Of a stretch of DNA of 46,506 bases, positions 32,011 through 41,864 are shown piece by piece. The notes beneath the pieces were generated by a model. The model ran no database searches. It was not told the origin of the DNA and saw only the letters and a list, made by a program, of their open reading frames with translations. Every line of letters starts with the position of its first letter. The first letter of the stretch is position 1. A program made the translations under genes and the position numbers. The stretch is from Myxococcales bacterium (GTDB taxonomy: Bacteria; Myxococcota; Myxococcia; Myxococcales; 40CM-4-68-19): positions 1 to 46,506 of the forward strand of contig JAIVGS010000201.1 of NCBI GenBank assembly GCA_020201435.1, written 5' to 3'.

Positions 32011-33234
32011 ATGAAAATCGTCGTCATCGGGTCCGGCGCTCGCGAGCACGCAATCGTCAAATCGCTTCGACGCTTTGGCGACCGCGAGATCGTCGTCATC
32101 CCCGGAAACGCAGGGATCGCGCGTGAAGCGCGCTGCGTCCCGGCGCAGCCCTCGCTCGCCGACGCCGCGCTCGCGGAAAAACCGGACCTCGTCGTCGTCG
32201 GCCCGGAGCAACCGTTGGCGGACGGGTTTGCCGATCGCATGGCTGCCGAGAAAGTGCCGTGTTTCGGACCGGTTGCGGCAGCGGCGCGGATCGAGGCCTC
32301 GAAAGCGTTTGCGAAAGAAATCATGCTCGCCGCGGGCGTACCGACGGCGGAAGCGGCTGTCTTCGACGACCCGGCGGCTGCGCGCGCATACGCGACCGAC
32401 CGCGGCGCGTGCGTGGTCAAGCTCGACGGCCTCGCCGCCGGAAAGGGCGTGATCGTCGCCGATGACGCCGCGCAGGCCGCGCAGGCGGTCGAAGAGCTGT
32501 GGCGGCCTGGGACGAAGCTTTTGATCGAGGAACGGCTGCAAGGGCGCGAGATCTCGATCATCGCCATCTGCGACGGCAAGTCCGTCCTTCCGCTGCCCCC
32601 GGCCCGCGATCACAAGCGGCTGCGTGATCACGACCAGGGCCCGAACACCGGCGGCATGGGCGCGGTCTGCCCGCCCTCCGACGCGACGGCGGAATTGATC
32701 GAAACGACCGTCAAGACGGTCCTCGAACCGACCGTGCGTGAGCTGGCGGAACGTGGAACGCCCTTCGTCGGCGCGCTCTACGCGGGCCTGATGTTGACCC
32801 CGAAAGGCCCTCGCGTCCTCGAGTTCAACTGCCGCCTCGGCGATCCCGAAGCGCAGGCCATCCTGATCAAGCTCCGCAGCGATCCCCTCCCGCTCTTCCT
32901 CGCCGCCACAAACGGGCGAATTCAGGGACAAAAACCCGTCTGGGATGAGCGGACCGCAGTCGCGGTCGTCCTTGCCGCCCATGGCTATCCCGGGCCGCCG
33001 CGCGCCCTCGATCCGATCGAAATCGAGGTCGAGGAGAGCGACGACCTGTGGGTCCTCCACGCCGGCACGCGCATCGATGACGGCAAGCTCGTCACCAGCG
33101 GCGGCCGCGTTCTCACCATCGCCGCCCTCGGTGCCGGCCCGGAACAGGCTCGCGCCCGCGCGTATGCGGCCGCGGCCCAGGTGAGATTCGCCGGCATGCA
33201 GAGCCGCTCGGACATCGCGGCGGCCGAAGGATGA
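32011..33234 (+). CDS. purD: Phosphoribosylamine-glycine ligase
   Basis: ATP-grasp enzyme that makes GAR, step two of purine synthesis. 407 aa. MKIVVIGSGAREHAIVKSL is the family start. Further motifs are VVVGPEQPLADG, VVKLDGLAAGKGV (ATP-binding Lys), DHKRLRDHDQGPNTGGMGAV, and VLEFNCRLGDPEAQAIL, the metal-binding segment. It starts 1 bp after purH, and its stop overlaps the permease gene by 4 bp (ATGA). Confidence 0.98.
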   Translation: MKIVVIGSGAREHAIVKSLRRFGDREIVVIPGNAGIAREARCVPAQPSLADAALAEKPDLVVVGPEQPLADGFADRMAAEKVPCFGPVAAAARIEASKAFAKEIMLAAGVPTAEAAVFDDPAAARAYATDRGACVVKLDGLAAGKGVIVADDAAQAAQAVEELWRPGTKLLIEERLQGREISIIAICDGKSVLPLPPARDHKRLRDHDQGPNTGGMGAVCPPSDATAELIETTVKTVLEPTVRELAERGTPFVGALYAGLMLTPKGPRVLEFNCRLGDPEAQAILIKLRSDPLPLFLAATNGRIQGQKPVWDERTAVAVVLAAHGYPGPPRALDPIEIEVEESDDLWVLHAGTRIDDGKLVTSGGRVLTIAALGAGPEQARARAYAAAAQVRFAGMQSRSDIAAAEG

Positions 33235-34358
33235 CCTCGGGCCGTCAGGCCATCGCCGGCCAGATCGACCGACTCCTGATGACGGAAGTCGGCCGGCTCT
33301 TCGCCGCGACGCTGGGCGGCGTGGTCCTCATCTACCTGGTGATCGATTTCGCCGACCGCGCCCATGGTTTTCACGGAAAAGCATGGGGCAAGGCGGTGCT
33401 CGAGCTGTACGCGAACAAGGCCGCGGTCGTCTCGTACCAGCTCGCCCCGGCGGCGCTGATCATCGCCGCCGCGCTGCTCGTCACCATCCTCTCCCGGCGC
33501 GGCGAGTTGATCGCCCTCTACGGCGTCGGAATCCGCCCGCTCCGTCTCGCGCTGCCGATCGCGGCTTTCGCCGCGCTGCTCGGCTCCGCCCTCTTCTGGC
33601 TGGGTGAGAAAGTCGTCGTCCGCGCCGACGCGCGCGCGGAAGAGATCCAGATCCAGCGCTTCAACCGCTGGGGCGATTGGGCAACTTACCACACCGGCTC
33701 TTCCTGGCTGCGCGGCCGGGAAGGGCGCATCTATCACCTGGGACCCTTCACCGACGGCGGGTGGGAGCCGGCGACGGTGCTCGAGATCGCGCCTCCGTTC
33801 CGGCTCGCCCGCCGCATCGACGCGCGCCGGATCGAGCCGCTCGCCAGCGTCAAAGGTGGCGAAAAATGGGCACTTTTCGACGCGACCGAAACGACCTACG
33901 CGCTCTCCGGCGCGCCGGGCGGGACCATCCAGGAACGCCGCGCCGACGTGATGCAGCTCGTCCTCCCCGAGACCCCGGCAGACCTCGAGCTGCGCAGCGG
34001 GCGGCCCTCGCAGCTCCCGTGGAGGCAGCTGCGCGAGCAGGTCCGCCGTCGCGAAGCGGCCGGCCAGAGGGCTCGGGAGTACGAGCTGGCGCTGGCCGAG
34101 CGGGCGGCGCAGCCGGTGCAGGTCGTTCCCGCCGCGCTCGCCTCGATGGGCCTGGCCCTCGGCATGCTTCGCCCGCGCCGCCGGATGCCGCTGGCGGGCG
34201 CCGTCGCCGTCGGCATCGCCCTGACGATGGTGCTTTGGGCGGCTTCGGTGATCGCGCACGCGGTCTCGCTCGGCGGCGGCCTTTCGCCCTGGACGGCCGG
34301 CGCCGTCCCGGGCCTCGTCAGCACGCTGATCGCCGTGGCCGCCTTCCGACGCGGCTAG
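33231..34358 (+). CDS. LptF/LptG-family permease
   Basis: 375-aa membrane protein of the YjgP/YjgQ family, whose members form the LPS-extracting LptB2FG transporter. Layout fits: an N-terminal helix (LFAATLGGVVLIYLVIDF), two helices at about 70-130 (SYQLAPAALIIAAALLVTIL, RLALPIAAFAALLGSALFWL), a central periplasmic beta-jellyroll (about 135-255), and two or three C-terminal helices. RRGELIALYGVGIRPLRL is the conserved cytoplasmic loop. I cannot tell LptF from LptG. It is coupled to purD by ATGA and precedes the polysaccharide locus, whose products may go to LPS. Confidence 0.88.
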   Translation: MTSGRQAIAGQIDRLLMTEVGRLFAATLGGVVLIYLVIDFADRAHGFHGKAWGKAVLELYANKAAVVSYQLAPAALIIAAALLVTILSRRGELIALYGVGIRPLRLALPIAAFAALLGSALFWLGEKVVVRADARAEEIQIQRFNRWGDWATYHTGSSWLRGREGRIYHLGPFTDGGWEPATVLEIAPPFRLARRIDARRIEPLASVKGGEKWALFDATETTYALSGAPGGTIQERRADVMQLVLPETPADLELRSGRPSQLPWRQLREQVRRREAAGQRAREYELALAERAAQPVQVVPAALASMGLALGMLRPRRRMPLAGAVAVGIALTMVLWAASVIAHAVSLGGGLSPWTAGAVPGLVSTLIAVAAFRRG

Positions 34359-34405
34359 TCAAGTCTTTCTCGACGTGTGCGTGATTTCATGGGAAAAGGC
34401 GCGCC

Positions 34406-35116
34406 ATGAAAGGCGTCATCCTGGCCGGCGGAACGGGCTCACGCCTCTACCCGCTCACCAAGGTCACCAACAAGCACCTGCTGCCGGTCGGCCACGAGCC
34501 GATGATCTTCCACCCGGTGAAGAAGCTGACCGAGGCCGGGATCGACGAGATCTGCATCGTCACCGGCATCGAGCACATGGGCGACGTCGTCAACCTGCTC
34601 GGTTCGGGCAAGGATTTCGGCTGCCGCTTCACCTACAAGGTCCAGGACGAGGCCGGCGGCATCGCGCAGGCGCTCGGCCTCGCGCGCAACTTCGCCGGGA
34701 GTGACCTGGTCTGCGTCATCCTCGGCGACAACATCTTCGAGGACTCGATCGCGCCGTACGTCGCCGCCTTCCGGGAGCAGGGGCGCGGCGCACGGCTGCT
34801 GCTCAAGCAGGTGCACGATCCGCAGCGGTACGGTGTCGCCGAGGTCGACGGATCGAAAGTCGTCCGCATCGTCGAGAAGCCGAAGGTGCCCAAGAGCGAT
34901 CTGGCGGTGGTCGGGATCTACTTCTACGACTCGGAAGTCTTCGACATCATTGTCACTTTGAAGCCGAGCGCGCGCGGGGAGCTGGAGATCACCGACGTCA
35001 ACAATCACTACCTGCGCGCCGGCATGCTGCAGTGCGACCGGATCCAGGGATGGTGGACCGACGCCGGCACGTTCGAGTCGCTCGCCACCGCGAACGAGCT
35101 GGTGAGGCCGAGGTGA
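34406..35116 (+). CDS. rfbA: Glucose-1-phosphate thymidylyltransferase
   Basis: Makes dTDP-glucose from glucose-1-phosphate and dTTP. 236 aa, the shorter form lacking the C-terminal extension of enterobacterial RmlA. GVILAGGTGSRLYPLTKVTN is the nucleotide-binding signature. Other family motifs are LPVGHEPMIFHPV, ILGDNIFED, VEKPKVPKSDLAVVGIYFYD, and GWWTDAGTFESL. The stop overlaps the rfbB GTG (GTGA). An upstream AAAAGG-rich stretch may be its ribosome site. This is the first gene of the surface-glycan locus. Confidence 0.95.
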   Translation: MKGVILAGGTGSRLYPLTKVTNKHLLPVGHEPMIFHPVKKLTEAGIDEICIVTGIEHMGDVVNLLGSGKDFGCRFTYKVQDEAGGIAQALGLARNFAGSDLVCVILGDNIFEDSIAPYVAAFREQGRGARLLLKQVHDPQRYGVAEVDGSKVVRIVEKPKVPKSDLAVVGIYFYDSEVFDIIVTLKPSARGELEITDVNNHYLRAGMLQCDRIQGWWTDAGTFESLATANELVRPR

Positions 35117-36102
35117 ACCTGCTGGTCACCGGCGGCGCGGGATTCATCGGGTCGAATTTCGTCCGCTTCCTGCGGCGCGAGCGGCCCGACTGGAAGGTCG
35201 TCAACCTCGACAAGCTGACGTACGCCGGCAACGCCGAGTCGCTGCCGGACGCGCGCGACTTCGTCCATGGCGACATCGCCGACGCGAAGCTCGTCGAGCG
35301 CGTGATGCGGGGGGTCGACGCGGTGGTCAACCTCGCCGCCGAGAGCCACGTCGACCGCAGCATCCTCGGGCCGGGCGTGTTCGTCGAAACCAACGTCGGC
35401 GGCACCCAGGTGCTGCTCGACGGCGCCCGCCAGGCGGGGGTGAAGCGGTTCGTCCAGGTCTCGACCGACGAGGTCTACGGCTCGCTGGGGCCGACCGGAA
35501 AGTTCAACGAAAACAGCCCCTTGAGACCCTCCAGCCCGTACTCGGCGTCGAAGGCGGCGGCCGACCTGCTCGCCCTTTCGTACGCGCACACCTTCGGCAT
35601 GGACGTGGTCGTCACCCGCTGCTCGAACAACTACGGGCCGTACCAGTTCCCCGAAAAGCTCATCCCCTTGATGATCGCCAACGCGCTCGAGGGCCGCCGG
35701 TTGCCCGTCTACGGCGACGGACTCCAAATCCGCGACTGGATCCACGTCGAGGACCACTGCCGGGCGCTCCTCGCCGCGCTCGAGAAAAGCCGCGCCGGCG
35801 AGGTCTACAACGTCGGCAGCGACAACGAGTGGCCGAACCTTCGTATCGTCTCGCGATTGCTCGAGATTCTGGGCAAGCCGGCGGAGCTGATCGAGCACGT
35901 GAAAGACCGGCCGGGCCACGACCGCCGCTACGCCATCGACGCCTCGAAAGCGCGCGCCGAGCTCGGCTGGGCGCCGCGAATCGACTTCTCCGACGGCCTC
36001 GTCGCGACCGTCGACTGGTACGTGAAGAACCGCGGCTGGTGGGAGCGCGTCCGGACCGGCGAGTACCGCACGTATTACGAGCGCAACTACGGAGCGCGAT
36101 GA
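35113..36102 (+). CDS. rfbB: dTDP-glucose 4,6-dehydratase
   Basis: NAD-dependent extended SDR that converts dTDP-glucose to dTDP-4-keto-6-deoxyglucose. 329 aa from GTG 35113. LLVTGGAGFIGSNFVRFLR (NAD loop), NLAAESHVDRSI, VSTDEVYGSL, YSASKAAADL (catalytic Tyr and Lys), and TRCSNNYGPYQFPEKLIP are all family hallmarks. GTGA overlap with rfbA and ATGA overlap with rfbD show a coupled operon. Confidence 0.97.
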   Translation: MNLLVTGGAGFIGSNFVRFLRRERPDWKVVNLDKLTYAGNAESLPDARDFVHGDIADAKLVERVMRGVDAVVNLAAESHVDRSILGPGVFVETNVGGTQVLLDGARQAGVKRFVQVSTDEVYGSLGPTGKFNENSPLRPSSPYSASKAAADLLALSYAHTFGMDVVVTRCSNNYGPYQFPEKLIPLMIANALEGRRLPVYGDGLQIRDWIHVEDHCRALLAALEKSRAGEVYNVGSDNEWPNLRIVSRLLEILGKPAELIEHVKDRPGHDRRYAIDASKARAELGWAPRIDFSDGLVATVDWYVKNRGWWERVRTGEYRTYYERNYGAR

Positions 36103-36749
36103 CCACGGTGGTGACCGGCGCACACGGCCTCGTCGGCAGCCGCGTCGTGGCGCGGCTGAAGGGCGAACGCGTGATCGCGGTCGGGCGAGAGGAGCTCGAT
36201 CTGCGGCAGCCCGAGCGGATCGCCGCCTTCCTCGCCGACGTCCGGCCGGACGGAATCATCCATTGCGGCGCGATGACCGACGTCGACGCCTGCGAGAAGG
36301 ACCCCGAGACGGCATGGGCGGTCAATGCGGCGGCGGTCGCGGCGCTGGCAAAAGGCCGGGCGCGGCTGACGGCGCTCTCGACCGACTACGTCTTCGACGG
36401 CGTCAAGGGCGACTATTCCGAGGAGGACGCGCCGAATCCCCAGAGCGCGTACGCCCGCAGCAAGCTCGCCGGCGAGCTGGCCGCGCTCTCGCTGTCCCGC
36501 GATCGCGCGGTGTGTCGGGTGGCGCTGGTCTACAGCGGGTACCCGGCGGCGAAGCGGACGTTCGCATCCGCCGCGCTGGAGGCGCTGCGGAAGGGAGAGC
36601 CGGTCCGGGCGTTCGCCGATCAGATCGGCTCGCCGACGCTGGCCGACAACGCCGCGGAGATGGTGATCGCCGTCCACCGCTCAGGCGAGCAGGGCGTCTT
36701 CCACTGCGGCGGCGCCACCCAAGTCTCGCGGGTCGATTTCGCGAGCTGA
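36099..36749 (+). CDS. rfbD: dTDP-4-dehydrorhamnose reductase, short C-terminus
   Basis: Final step of dTDP-L-rhamnose synthesis. The N-terminal part is intact (VTGAHGLVGSRVVARL, LSTDYVFDGVKGDYSEED, YARSKLAGELAAL, the active-site YxxxK). The frame stops after 216 codons at SRVDFAS, where typical members (about 280-300 aa) still have roughly 70 residues of substrate-binding region. The stop overlaps the next gene as CTGA. It may be a functional short form, a decayed gene, or the scar of a deletion that also removed the wzm start. rfbC (epimerase) is not in the window. Confidence 0.8.
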   Translation: MTTVVTGAHGLVGSRVVARLKGERVIAVGREELDLRQPERIAAFLADVRPDGIIHCGAMTDVDACEKDPETAWAVNAAAVAALAKGRARLTALSTDYVFDGVKGDYSEEDAPNPQSAYARSKLAGELAALSLSRDRAVCRVALVYSGYPAAKRTFASAALEALRKGEPVRAFADQIGSPTLADNAAEMVIAVHRSGEQGVFHCGGATQVSRVDFAS

Positions 36750-37518
36750 TCGAGTACCGCCAGCTGATCGCGCTGCTCGTCGTCCGCGAGCTGAAGGTCC
36801 GCTACAAGCGCAGCGTCTTCGGCCTGTTGTGGACGATGCTCAACCCGCTCCTGCTGATGATCGTCTACACCGTGGTCTTCACCACCATCATGCCGGTCGC
36901 GCAGCGCAACTTCTCGATCTTCCTGCTCGCCGCGCTCCTGCCCTGGCTTTTCTTCAGCACCGCGGTCCTGCAGGGCCTCAACTCGATCCTCGGCAACCAG
37001 GAGCTGATCCGCAAGGTGCGCGTCCCGCAGGCGGTCTTTCCGCTTTCGGTGGTCGGGTCCAACCTGGTCAACTTCACCCTCTCGATGTTGCCGCTCTTCC
37101 TGTTGATGGCCGCGCTCAAGCAGCGGTTTTCGACGGCCCTTTTCTTCGTCCCGGTGGGCATGATCCTGCTGACCATCTTCACCAGCGGCGTGACCCTTCT
37201 GCTCGCGACGTTCACCGTCTTTTTCCGCGACGTGAGGCACCTCGCCGAGGTGCTGCTGCAGATGATGATGTACCTCTCGCCGGTGCTCTACGATCTCAAC
37301 ATGCTGGGGGCGAACAAGAACTGGTGGTTCCGCTTCTTCCAGTGGTTTCTCGCCGTGAATCCAATCACTTACCTGCTCGCGCTGATCCGCGAGCCGGTCT
37401 ACTACGCCCGTGTTCCCGATGCCGCCACGATCGCGATTGCGACCGGATCCTCGTTCGTCGCGCTCGCCGTCGGTTACAAGGTCTTCCAGCGCCTCGCGCC
37501 CCGCCACATCCATTACCT

Positions 37519-37522
<4 letters not shown>
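36746..37522 (+). CDS. wzm: ABC-2 polysaccharide export permease (Wzm type)
   Basis: 258-aa permease of O-antigen and capsule ABC exporters. It begins IEYRQLIALLVVRELKVRYK, the usual amphipathic Wzm N-terminus. SVFGLLWTMLNPLLLMIVYT starts the helix set; six helices are seen, ending near FVALAVGYKVFQRLAP. No ATG, GTG or TTG occurs in frame between the upstream reading and this segment. CTG 36746 overlaps the rfbD TGA as CTGA, the geometry used by other overlaps here (GTGA at 35113, 40341, 43744), so I take CTG as the start. Its ATGA overlap with wzt completes the exporter. Confidence 0.85.
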
Positions 37523-38289
<767 letters not shown>

Positions 38290-38322
38290 CAAGGACATGA
38301 CAGTGCGACGCTAAGAGAGGGC

Positions 38323-39090
38323 ATGGTTTACGCCTTCTTCGTCGGCCACTGGCTGCTGAGCGTGCTCTTCCAGAGCGTCTTCCAGCACCGCTACGCGGCG
38401 CACAAGATGTACACGATGGGCCCGCGCACCGAGCGGGTCGTACATTTCCTTGCCTGGCTGGTGCAGGGAAGCTCGTTCCTGGATCCGAGGGGTTACGCGA
38501 TCCTGCACCGCGAGCATCACGCCTTCAGCGACACCGAGCGCGATCCGCACACTCCCTGGCTGCACCAGAACGCGTTCTCGATGATGTGGAAGACGAAGAA
38601 GCGCTATTCGGACCTGGCGCACCGGCGGATCGAGCCGGAGGCTCGGTTCGACGGCGATGTGCCGTCGTGGCCGTGGCTGGAGAGCTTCGCCGACGCCTGG
38701 CCGACGCGGATCGCGTTCGGGACCGCGTATTCACTCTTCTATTTCGCGTTCGCCACCCACTGGTGGCAGCTCGCGCTCATGCTCCCGTTCCACTTCGTGA
38801 TGGGCCCCGTCCACGGCGCGATCGTCAACTGGTGTGGGCACAAGTACGGCTATGTGAACTTCGACAACGGCGACAAGAGCCGGAACACGTTGCCGTTCGA
38901 CTTCGTCACCATGGGCGAGCTGTTCCAGAACAACCACCACAAGTACGGGGCCAGCCCGGACTTCGCGGCGCGGTGGTTCGAGATCGATCCCGGCTGGCAG
39001 GTTCTGCGCGTCCTGGCCTGGGCGCGGATCGTGACCGTCCGGACCCCACAGCGCGCGGTATACCCGGAAGCGCTGCCCAAGGCCGCGTAA
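38323..39090 (+). CDS. Membrane fatty-acid desaturase
   Basis: 255-aa acyl desaturase. The three His boxes are HRYAAH, HREHH, and NNHHKYG, with GDKSRNTLPFDFVTMGELFQ between. Hydrophobic spans surround them. The family introduces a double bond into an acyl chain using O2; the position is not readable. It lies between the exporter and the DprE1-like oxidase, so it may act on a membrane lipid linked to glycan assembly, but a general lipid role is equally possible. First in-frame ATG with an AGAGAGG site just upstream. Confidence 0.88.
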   Translation: MVYAFFVGHWLLSVLFQSVFQHRYAAHKMYTMGPRTERVVHFLAWLVQGSSFLDPRGYAILHREHHAFSDTERDPHTPWLHQNAFSMMWKTKKRYSDLAHRRIEPEARFDGDVPSWPWLESFADAWPTRIAFGTAYSLFYFAFATHWWQLALMLPFHFVMGPVHGAIVNWCGHKYGYVNFDNGDKSRNTLPFDFVTMGELFQNNHHKYGASPDFAARWFEIDPGWQVLRVLAWARIVTVRTPQRAVYPEALPKAA

Positions 39091-39108
39091 AAACGATACA
39101 ACTCGGGC

Positions 39109-40344
39109 GTGACCGAGTCCTGGGGACGCTACCCCGCGGCTGCGCACGTCGCCGAATTCCCGCTGGCGTGGCGATCCGAGGCGCGGATTCCGCCGGTGCG
39201 GCCGGTGCTCGCGTACGGGCGGGGGCGCAGCTACGGCGACTCCTGCCTGAACGACGGCGGGGCGCTCTTGCGCACCTCCGGCCTCGATCGGTTCATCTCG
39301 TTCGCCGGCGGCGTCGTCCGCTGCGAAGCGGGCGTCACGCTCGGCGAAATCCTCGAGTTCGCCGTCCCGCGCGGGTACTTCCTGCCGGTCGTCCCGGGCA
39401 CCAAGCACGTCTCGATCGGCGGCGCGATCGCCAACGACATCCACGGGAAGAACCACCACCGGGCCGGCACGTTCGGACGGCACGTGCGCCGGCTCGAGCT
39501 GCTCCGCTCGGACGGCTCCCGAAAAGAGCTGACGCCGGGTGACGAGTTGTTCGCCGCGACCGTCGGCGGGCTCGGCCTGACCGGGCTGATCACCTGGGCC
39601 GAGATCGCGCTGCGCGCCGTCCCCGGGCCCGCGGTGCGGAGCGACGCGGTGAAATTCGCCGGGCTCGACGAGTTCTTCGCGATCTCCGACGAGAGCGACG
39701 CGAAGTCCGAATACACGGTCGCGTGGCTGGACGTGCTCTCGCGCGAGCATCGCGGCATCTTCTATCGCGGCGATCACGCCGCCGGAACCGTGAAGGCCCC
39801 TCGCGCGCGCGTCACCGTGCCGATCGATCTGCGGCTGGTGAACGGCTTCACCGTCCGCGCGTTCAACGCCGCGTACTACCTCGTGCAGCGGACCGGCTCG
39901 CGCCTCGGCCACTACGACCCGTTCTTCTTTCCGCTCGACGCCGTCGAGCGGTGGAACCGGCTCTACGGAAAGCGCGGCTTCCTTCAGTTCCAGTGCGTCG
40001 TGCCCGGACCCGACTCGCTGAAAACGCTTCTCGACGAGATCGTACGACTCGGCGCCGGCTCGCCGATGACGGTGCTGAAGAAGTTCGGCGACCTGAAATC
40101 GCCGGGGATGCTCTCGTTCCCGCGGCCTGGCTTTACCGTCGCGATCGACATTTCCTCGACGGAGATCGCGGCGTTCACGAGGCTCGAAGAGGTCGCGGTG
40201 CAGTCGGGCGGCGCGCTCTATCCCGCCAAGGACGCGCGGATGTCCGCGGCCACGTTCGCGAAGAGCTATCCGCGGCTCGACGAGTTCCGGCGCCTCCTCG
40301 ACCCCGCGTTCTCCTCGTCGTTCTGGCGGCGGGTCGCTCCGTGA
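39109..40344 (+). CDS. FAD-dependent oxidase of the DprE1 type
   Basis: 411-aa FAD-binding PCMH-fold oxidoreductase. YGRGRSYGDSCLNDGG, GVTLGEILEF, VVPGTKHVSIGGAIANDIHG and FATVGGLGLTG-like (AATVGGLGLTGLITWAEI) form the flavin domain as in decaprenylphosphoryl-ribose 2'-oxidase. The C-terminal domain has FFFPLDAVERWN and FQCVVPGP. GTG start 39109. Its GTGA overlap with the SDR gene, followed directly by a UbiA-type prenyltransferase, reproduces the DprE1-DprE2-UbiA trio. The inferred reaction is oxidation of polyprenyl-phosphoryl-beta-D-ribose at C2'. Confidence 0.85.
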   Translation: MTESWGRYPAAAHVAEFPLAWRSEARIPPVRPVLAYGRGRSYGDSCLNDGGALLRTSGLDRFISFAGGVVRCEAGVTLGEILEFAVPRGYFLPVVPGTKHVSIGGAIANDIHGKNHHRAGTFGRHVRRLELLRSDGSRKELTPGDELFAATVGGLGLTGLITWAEIALRAVPGPAVRSDAVKFAGLDEFFAISDESDAKSEYTVAWLDVLSREHRGIFYRGDHAAGTVKAPRARVTVPIDLRLVNGFTVRAFNAAYYLVQRTGSRLGHYDPFFFPLDAVERWNRLYGKRGFLQFQCVVPGPDSLKTLLDEIVRLGAGSPMTVLKKFGDLKSPGMLSFPRPGFTVAIDISSTEIAAFTRLEEVAVQSGGALYPAKDARMSAATFAKSYPRLDEFRRLLDPAFSSSFWRRVAP

Positions 40345-41000
40345 AAGTGCTCGTCCTCGGCGCGACCTCCGCGATCGCGCAGGCCGCCGCCCGCATCTGG
40401 GCGGCACGCGGAGACGACCTCGTCCTGGTCGCGCGGTCGCCGGAAAAGCTGCAGGCGGTGGCCGACGACTTGCGCACGCGCGGCGGCAAGGTCGAGACGA
40501 TGGTTCACGACCTGAACGATCCGGTGTCGTACCCTCCCGCCGACGTGGTCCTGCTCGCGCACGGCGTCCTGCACGGTCCCGACGTGCTGCAGACGAACCT
40601 GGTCGGGCCGATCGCGCTGCTCGAGAAAATCGCCGAGGTCCTGCTGCCGGGCGCGTGCATCGCGGCGCTCTCCTCGGTGTCCGGCGATCGCGGCCGGGCG
40701 AAGAACGCCGTCTACGGCGCGTCGAAGGCCGGCCTCGACGCGTATCTCTCCGCGCTGCGGCAGCGGCTGTTCCACAAAGGCGTCCGCGTGGTGACTTTGA
40801 AGCCGGGCTTCGTCGACACACCGATGACGGCGCAGATGCAAAAGACCCCCTTGTTCAGCTCGCCCGCGGCGGTCGGCCGCGGCATCGTCCGCGCCATCGA
40901 CGGCCGCAGCGACGTCGTTTACTTGCCCTGGTACTGGCGCTTCATCATGCTGATCGTCCGCATGATCCCCGAGCCGATCTTCAAAAGGCTGTCGTTCTGA
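40341..41000 (+). CDS. Short-chain dehydrogenase of the DprE2 type
   Basis: 219-aa SDR. VKVLVLGATSAIAQAAARIW has the nucleotide-binding glycine motif in the DprE2 style. SSVSGDRGRAKNAVYGASKA carries the catalytic Ser and YxxxK. PGFVDTPMT and a C-terminal hydrophobic helix (YWRFIMLIVRMIPEPIF) suggest membrane association. With the preceding oxidase it would convert decaprenylphosphoryl-ribose to the arabinose epimer. GTGA overlap upstream; it abuts the UbiA gene without a gap. Confidence 0.85.
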   Translation: MKVLVLGATSAIAQAAARIWAARGDDLVLVARSPEKLQAVADDLRTRGGKVETMVHDLNDPVSYPPADVVLLAHGVLHGPDVLQTNLVGPIALLEKIAEVLLPGACIAALSSVSGDRGRAKNAVYGASKAGLDAYLSALRQRLFHKGVRVVTLKPGFVDTPMTAQMQKTPLFSSPAAVGRGIVRAIDGRSDVVYLPWYWRFIMLIVRMIPEPIFKRLSF

Positions 41001-41864
41001 ATGGACCTGCTCGAGGCGATGCGGCCGCGGCAGTGGAGCAAGAACGTCTTCGTCTTCGCCGGCATCGTCTTCGCCGGCCGGCTGTTCGAGGCGCGCGCGG
41101 AACTGCGCGTGATCGCGGTCTTTTTCGTCTTCTGCGCGGCGGCGAGCTCGGTCTACCTGGCGAACGACGTCGCCGATCGGGCGTCCGACGCGCATCACCC
41201 GGAGAAGAAGCTGCGCGCGATCGCGTCGGGCCGGGTGAGCCCGCGCGCTGCGAGCGTGAGCTCGGCCGTGCTCGCGATCGCCGCGCTCGCCGGCGCGGCG
41301 CTGCTCAACCTCGGGACTCTCGCGATCATGGTCGCGTATCTCGGCTCGACGCTCGCCTACAGCCTCGGCCTCAAGCGCGTCTTCCTGCTCGACGTGATGA
41401 TCGTCGCCCTCGGATTCGTCCTTCGGGCGGCGGTCGGCGCGGCGGTCATCGACGCCGAGATCTCGCCCTGGCTCCTGGTCTGCTCGTTCCTGCTCGCGCT
41501 CTTTCTCGCTTTGGGAAAGCGGCGCGCCGAGCTGGTGCTGCTCGGCGAAGCGGCGTCGAACCACCGGCCCGCGCTCGGCGAGTACAGCCTGCCGCTGGTG
41601 GACAGCTGCCTGACCGCCTTGTCAGGCGCGGCGATCGTCTCGTACGCGTTGTATACGCAGTCGCCCCGGACAGTGGAACACTTCGGAACCACGAGTCTTT
41701 TGTACACGGTGCCGTTCGTGATCTACGCGCTGTTCCGCTACCAGCACCACGTCATGCGGCTCGATGCCGGCGGAGATCCCGGCAGCCTGCTCGTCCAGGA
41801 CCGCGGCCTGTGGTTGTCGCTGCTCGGGTGGGCGATCACCGCCGCGGTCGTGATCTACCGATGA
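41001..41864 (+). CDS. UbiA-family prenyltransferase (DPPR synthase-like)
   Basis: 287-aa polytopic protein. RPRQWSKNVFVFAGIVFAGR and the Asp-rich NDVADRASDAHHPEKKLRAI resemble decaprenyl-phosphate phosphoribosyltransferase more than quinone-pathway UbiA. GLKRVFLLDVMIVALGFVLR is the second Asp-containing loop region. About eight helices. It would attach phosphoribose to polyprenyl phosphate, feeding the two preceding gene products. Its end overlaps by 29 bp the oppositely oriented glycosyltransferase gene. Confidence 0.88.
   Translation: MDLLEAMRPRQWSKNVFVFAGIVFAGRLFEARAELRVIAVFFVFCAAASSVYLANDVADRASDAHHPEKKLRAIASGRVSPRAASVSSAVLAIAALAGAALLNLGTLAIMVAYLGSTLAYSLGLKRVFLLDVMIVALGFVLRAAVGAAVIDAEISPWLLVCSFLLALFLALGKRRAELVLLGEAASNHRPALGEYSLPLVDSCLTALSGAAIVSYALYTQSPRTVEHFGTTSLLYTVPFVIYALFRYQHHVMRLDAGGDPGSLLVQDRGLWLSLLGWAITAAVVIYR

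Noticed and set aside
36263-36745. Open frame upstream of wzm as part of the permease
   Set aside because: It is the +1 shadow of rfbD and has no membrane segment.
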